The translations under genes were made by a program, and so were the position numbers. Source: Azonexaceae bacterium (GTDB taxonomy: Bacteria; Pseudomonadota; Gammaproteobacteria; Burkholderiales; Rhodocyclaceae). Taken from it: a stretch of 8,498 nt of DNA. Where the stretch lies: NCBI GenBank assembly GCA_009469685.1, contig SSTA01000124.1, positions 1-8,498 of the forward strand, in the 5' to 3' direction. Under the pieces are notes generated by a model. It had not been told where the DNA came from and did no database searches. It worked only from the letters and a program-made list of their open reading frames with translations. The number at the start of each line of letters is the position of its first letter. Positions within the stretch are counted from its first letter, which is position 1. Positions 5,867-8,498 of this stretch are shown here, in pieces.

Positions 5867-6370
5867 TCAGTCTTGGCCGAGAACCCGGCGGGCGCCGTTG
5901 TAGCGCTTGACCCAGTAGCTGCTTTGCATGCTCTCGACGCGAACTTCGGCACCCGGCTTGGGAGCGTGGAGGAAGTGGTTGTCGCCGAGGTAGATGCCGA
6001 CGTGGGAGAAAGCCCGCTTCATGGTGTTGAAGAAGACCAGGTCGCCGGGCTTCAGTTCGTCAGCATCGACGTGCTCGCCGACTTCGCTCATTTCCTTGGC
6101 GGTTCTGGGCAGCAGCGTCCCGATGGTTTCCTTGTACACCAGCCGCACGAAGCCGCTGCAGTCGAGACCGTTGTCTTCGTCGTTGCCGCCGCGGCGGTAA
6201 TTGACGCCCACCAGCTTGAGGCCCTGCAGGATGACATCCTGGGCGGCGTTGGTGTAACGTTCCAGCAAGGACGAGCCTTCTTCGGCGGGCTTCTGTTCGG
6301 CGGCGTGGGCGGTGAAGGATGCGGTGGCCACCACGGCGGCGAGCAGTAAACGGGCAAAAGTTTTACGCAT
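5867..6370 (-). CDS. Secreted NlpC/P60 cell-wall peptidase
   Basis: A 167-residue exported cysteine peptidase of the NlpC/P60 family, expected to cut peptide bonds in the stem peptides of peptidoglycan in the periplasm. Signal peptide at about 1-23 (MRKTFARLLLAAVVATASFTAHA, cleaved before AEQ). The catalytic domain follows directly (about 36-160). Cys71 in GLDCSGFVRLVY is the nucleophile, His123 in FSHVGIYLGD the base, and His135 in FLHAPKPG the third polar residue. LKPGDLVFFNT (106-116) is the usual strand before the histidine. There is no lipobox cysteine and no separate binding domain (LysM or SH3), so it is a minimal one-domain form like Spr/NlpC but not lipid-anchored. The ATG at 6370 is the first before the signal peptide; no clear Shine-Dalgarno sequence is seen. 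It is transcribed divergently from the acuI-like gene and appears monocistronic. The exact bond cut cannot be told from sequence. Confidence 0.92.
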   Translation of the reverse strand: MRKTFARLLLAAVVATASFTAHAAEQKPAEEGSSLLERYTNAAQDVILQGLKLVGVNYRRGGNDEDNGLDCSGFVRLVYKETIGTLLPRTAKEMSEVGEHVDADELKPGDLVFFNTMKRAFSHVGIYLGDNHFLHAPKPGAEVRVESMQSSYWVKRYNGARRVLGQD

Positions 6371-6378
6371 GGGGCCGG

Positions 6379-6407
6379 AGTGTATGTGAAAAACTACACA
6401 GCGTAAA
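6379..6407 (-). promoter_or_regulatory. Candidate promoter of the NlpC/P60 gene
   Basis: On the minus strand TTTACG (complement of 6402-6407) and TACACT (complement of 6379-6384) are 17 bases apart, each matching 4 of 6 consensus positions. The expected start of transcription is within a few bases of the ATG at 6370, giving a very short leader. This agrees with the absence of a Shine-Dalgarno sequence but remains a by-eye call. Confidence 0.35.
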
Positions 6408-6450
6408 GGGTTATGGTCAGACCACTGGAAGACTGAAATTTCCCGCTCGT

Positions 6451-6487
6451 CCCCGCAAAAACTGGCCCAGTATTCGGAAAAGCGGGG
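6451..6487. repeat. Nested inverted repeats in nlpC/acuI gap
   Basis: CCCCGC (6451-6456) pairs with GCGGGG (6482-6487), enclosing the short palindrome ACTGG-C-CCAGT (6461-6471). It lies about 60 bases upstream of the acuI-like ATG, before its -10-like element. It could be an operator for a regulator of either divergent gene. No family of site is recognised. Confidence 0.3.
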
Positions 6488-6520
6488 TTCCGGCCCCTGT
6501 GAAGAATCCGTAATTATGAA

Positions 6521-6526
6521 TACAAT
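6521..6526 (+). promoter_or_regulatory. Candidate -10 element of acuI-like gene
   Basis: TACAAT, 5 of 6 matches to TATAAT, lies 21 bases before the ATG at 6548 in an AT-rich patch. No good -35 is found at 16-18 bases, so the promoter may need an activator. Transcription would begin just before the GAGGAG Shine-Dalgarno sequence at 6536-6541. Confidence 0.35.
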
Positions 6527-6547
6527 CAGCGATTCGAGGAGAGTTCA

Positions 6548-7552
6548 ATGAACCGATTCAAGGCCCTTTTGATCGAGGAAAAGGACGGCAAAACCGTCTC
6601 GGGCATCGTGGACCTGGACGAGGCAGCCCTCGATGCGGGCGAGGTGACGATACGGGTCGCTTACTCCAGCATCAATTACAAGGATGCCCTGGCGGCCACC
6701 GGCGCGGGGCGCATCATCCGCCGATTTCCCTGCATCGGCGGCATCGATCTCTCCGGAACGGTGGAAAGCAGTGCCGACCCCCGTTTCAAGGCCGGGGACC
6801 TCGTGATCGCCACCAGCTACGACATCGGCGTCGCCCATCACGGCGGGTATTCCGAATTGGCGCGGGTTCCTGCGGATTGGGTCGTTCCCCTGCCGGCCGG
6901 ATTGACCCTCCACGAAGCGATGGCGCTGGGTACCGCGGGATTTACTGCGGCCCTGGGCCTGGTGCGGATGGAGGAGAATGGCCTACGGCCGGGCAAGGGC
7001 CCGGTCCTGGTGACCGGTGCCACCGGCGGAGTGGGCAGTCTCGCCATCGATATGCTGGCTGCCCGGGGATATGCGGTGACCGCCCTGACCGGCAAGGAGG
7101 AGGAGAGCGATTATCTCCGCGGCTTGGGGGCATCCGAGATCCTGCTCCGTTCCAGTCTCGATCTCGCCAAGATTCGACCGCTGGATCGGGCGCGCTGGGC
7201 CGGGGCCGTCGATAATCTCGGCGGCGATTACCTGGCCTGGATCGCGAGCACCATGGAGCATAGCGGAACGATCGCCGCCATCGGTTTGGCTGCCGGAATG
7301 ACCCTCAATACCACCGTGGCACCCTTCATCCTGCGGGGCGTCAGTCTCCTGGGTATCGATTCCGGATACATCGGCGCACCGTATCGGAACGGGGTCTGGC
7401 AACGTCTGGCGACGGACCTCAAGCCGAGGCATTTGTCTTCCCTCACCCGTACAGTCCAATTGGCCGAACTTCCGGCGGTCTTCCCCGACTTCATCGCCGG
7501 CCGTGCCAAGGGACGGGTGGTGGTCGCGGTTGGGGACCAAGCCCATGGCTGA
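6548..7552 (+). CDS. acuI: YhdH/AcuI-type NADPH acrylyl-CoA reductase
   Basis: A 334-residue cytoplasmic oxidoreductase of the medium-chain dehydrogenase/reductase superfamily, YhdH/YhfP branch. Characterised members (AcuI) reduce acryloyl-CoA to propionyl-CoA with NADPH, which detoxifies reactive acryloyl-CoA and serves DMSP/acrylate or 3-hydroxypropionate use. Seen: the N-terminal GroES-like domain with SSINYKDALAATG (40-52) and GIDLSGTVESS (65-75), HHGGYSELARVP (97-108), then the Rossmann domain with VTGATGGVGSLAID (155-168) for NADPH, GLGASEIL (192-199) and VDNLGGDYLA (221-230), and the late LLGIDSGYI (267-275) that marks this branch. No zinc-binding cysteines are present, as expected. 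Length matches the family (about 325-335). The start is set by GAGGAG 6 bases before the ATG. Its end overlaps the next gene by 8 bases, so the two are probably co-transcribed. The physiological substrate is inferred; other 2-enoyl substrates are possible. Confidence 0.88.
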   Translation: MNRFKALLIEEKDGKTVSGIVDLDEAALDAGEVTIRVAYSSINYKDALAATGAGRIIRRFPCIGGIDLSGTVESSADPRFKAGDLVIATSYDIGVAHHGGYSELARVPADWVVPLPAGLTLHEAMALGTAGFTAALGLVRMEENGLRPGKGPVLVTGATGGVGSLAIDMLAARGYAVTALTGKEEESDYLRGLGASEILLRSSLDLAKIRPLDRARWAGAVDNLGGDYLAWIASTMEHSGTIAAIGLAAGMTLNTTVAPFILRGVSLLGIDSGYIGAPYRNGVWQRLATDLKPRHLSSLTRTVQLAELPAVFPDFIAGRAKGRVVVAVGDQAHG

Positions 7553-8498
7553 CCTTCCTCGGGTTCTGATCGTCGACGATTCGCGCCTCGTGCGGGTGTC
7601 GCTGGTCCGAAGCCTGCAGGGTCAGTACGAGGTGCGCGAGGAGGGCGACGGAGAGGCGGCCTGGCAGACCTTGGTTCTCGATCACTCGATACAGGCGGTG
7701 ATTTCGGACCTTCAGATGCCCAAGCTGGACGGCTACCAACTGCTGGAGAAGGTTCGCACCTCGAAACTGCGCCGCTTGCAGGAAATGCCCTTCATCCTCG
7801 TCTCCGGTGAGGAGACCGAGGAGGAGCGCCAGAAGGCCAAGGCGATGGGGGTGTCCGATTTCATCAGCAAGGGCAGCGGGGCGGCGGAGTTGCTGACCCG
7901 CGTCGATCGCCTGCTTGAACTGACCCGCATTCGCCAGAGTTTGGGCGAAGGACGGGAGCAAATGGTGCAGGACCCCGCCACCGGCCTCTTCACCCGCCGC
8001 TACCTCGAGGTCCAGACCGCCCAGGCCATGGCCCAGGCGGCCCGGCGCGAGACCGAGGTCAGCATCATGGTGCTGGGTTTCGATGCCTACGACTCTTTGA
8101 TCGGGCGGTTGGGAGCGGTGGGAGCGGAACAGGTCGGCGGCCGTTTTGCCAAGCTGCTTGCCGCCAAGTTGCGGCGCGAGGACAGTCTGGGCCATTACGC
8201 GCCCGGGCAGTTCGCCATCGTCTCGCCGGGTACTTCCCCCTTGCTTTGCGCGTCCTTCGCCAACCGGGTGCGGGAGGCCATCGAAGTGGCCCACGTTGCC
8301 GCCCATGGGCAGCGAGTTCCGCTGACGGTGAGCATCGGGGTCGCCAGCGTACCGGACGACGCGGCGGTTTCCGCCCAGGCGCTCCTGGAACTGGCCGGTC
8401 AGCGCATGGGCGAGGCCATGGCGGCAGGGGGCAATCGCATCGTCGGCAGCGCCAAGGGCGGCGAGACGAGGCGACTGGGACTGCAACATGCCATCGAG
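7545..8498 (+). CDS. Response regulator with degenerate GGDEF domain (partial)
   Basis: The 5' part of a cytoplasmic signalling protein; 318 residues are visible and the frame is still open at the window end. Residues 1-125 form a complete receiver domain: acidic pair Asp11-Asp12 in VLIVDDSRLVR, phospho-acceptor Asp55 in ISDLQMPKLDGY, Ser87 in ILVSGEE and Lys109 in FISKG. A helical linker (about 117-141) leads to a GGDEF-like domain that begins DPATGLFTRRYLE (143-155, compare DxLTGLxNRRxxE) and includes VSIGVAS (262-268). The expected GGDEF loop reads APGQF (219-223), so the active-site acidic residues are lost and cyclase activity is unlikely. RRED (210-213), five residues earlier, keeps the RxxD inhibitory-site pattern, so c-di-GMP binding is possible. 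The ATG at 7545 lies within the end of the acuI-like gene, 8 bases shared, with only a weak GGGGA upstream. Further C-terminal domains may lie outside the window. Confidence 0.87.
   Translation, partial: MADLPRVLIVDDSRLVRVSLVRSLQGQYEVREEGDGEAAWQTLVLDHSIQAVISDLQMPKLDGYQLLEKVRTSKLRRLQEMPFILVSGEETEEERQKAKAMGVSDFISKGSGAAELLTRVDRLLELTRIRQSLGEGREQMVQDPATGLFTRRYLEVQTAQAMAQAARRETEVSIMVLGFDAYDSLIGRLGAVGAEQVGGRFAKLLAAKLRREDSLGHYAPGQFAIVSPGTSPLLCASFANRVREAIEVAHVAAHGQRVPLTVSIGVASVPDDAAVSAQALLELAGQRMGEAMAAGGNRIVGSAKGGETRRLGLQHAIE

Noticed and set aside
5768..6349. Open frame of 193 codons on the plus strand opposite the NlpC/P60 gene
   Set aside because: Antisense to a gene with complete catalytic residues and signal peptide; composition is that of a shadow frame.
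7491..8489. Open frame of 332 codons on the minus strand at the right end
   Set aside because: It is antisense to a receiver-GGDEF protein with all receiver motifs visible, so the plus-strand frame is the real gene.
1..8498. CRISPR arrays, insertion sequences, tRNA genes or phage genes
   Set aside because: I found no regularly spaced repeats, transposase-like products, terminal repeats or cloverleaf sequences.

Overview
The window looks like an ordinary chromosomal stretch from a GC-rich betaproteobacterium, most likely Rhodocyclales-like (Azoarcus/Thauera/Dechloromonas type). This rests on the high GC content and strong third-position G/C bias, on the adjacent leucyl/phenylalanyl-transferase (aat) and Ate/Bpt-type transferase genes, and on my recollection of family resemblance. 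The genus is inference, since no search could be run. I see no mobile elements, CRISPR arrays, rRNA or tRNA genes.

Region 1 (1-2964, minus strand) is a tightly packed probable operon, read right to left: an iron(III)-type ABC transporter ATPase (fbpC-like), aat, bpt, a small secreted YbaY-family protein, then the first codons of an unidentified gene that leaves the window. Junctions are a 4-base overlap (ATGA) and two 2-base gaps, both reading TGACCATG. The fbpC-like ATPase carries an unexpected four-cysteine cluster in its C-terminal domain.

Region 2 (2965-5765) completes the iron transporter in an unusual layout. The two-domain permease gene (fbpB-like) is on the plus strand, divergent from fbpC across 29 bases and convergent with the periplasmic binding protein gene (fbpA-like, minus strand). 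All three parts of one transporter are therefore separate transcription units on alternating strands. Both start regions (fbpB/fbpC and fbpA) carry Fur-box-like sequences with the same core, which could replace co-transcription as the means of coordination. A hairpin terminator lies between fbpB and fbpA.

Region 3 (5766-6547) holds a secreted NlpC/P60 cell-wall peptidase on the minus strand, flanked by hairpins and promoter-like sequences.

Region 4 (6548-8498, plus strand) holds a YhdH/AcuI-type acrylyl-CoA reductase whose end overlaps by 8 bases the start of a response regulator. The regulator runs off the window: an intact receiver domain is followed by a GGDEF-type domain whose active-site motif is degenerate (APGQF) while the RxxD inhibitory-site motif remains.

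No wholly novel system is evident. The points most worth checking are the cysteine cluster in FbpC, the paired Fur-like boxes with the strand-alternating transporter, the co-operonic N-degron transferases, and the degenerate GGDEF regulator.
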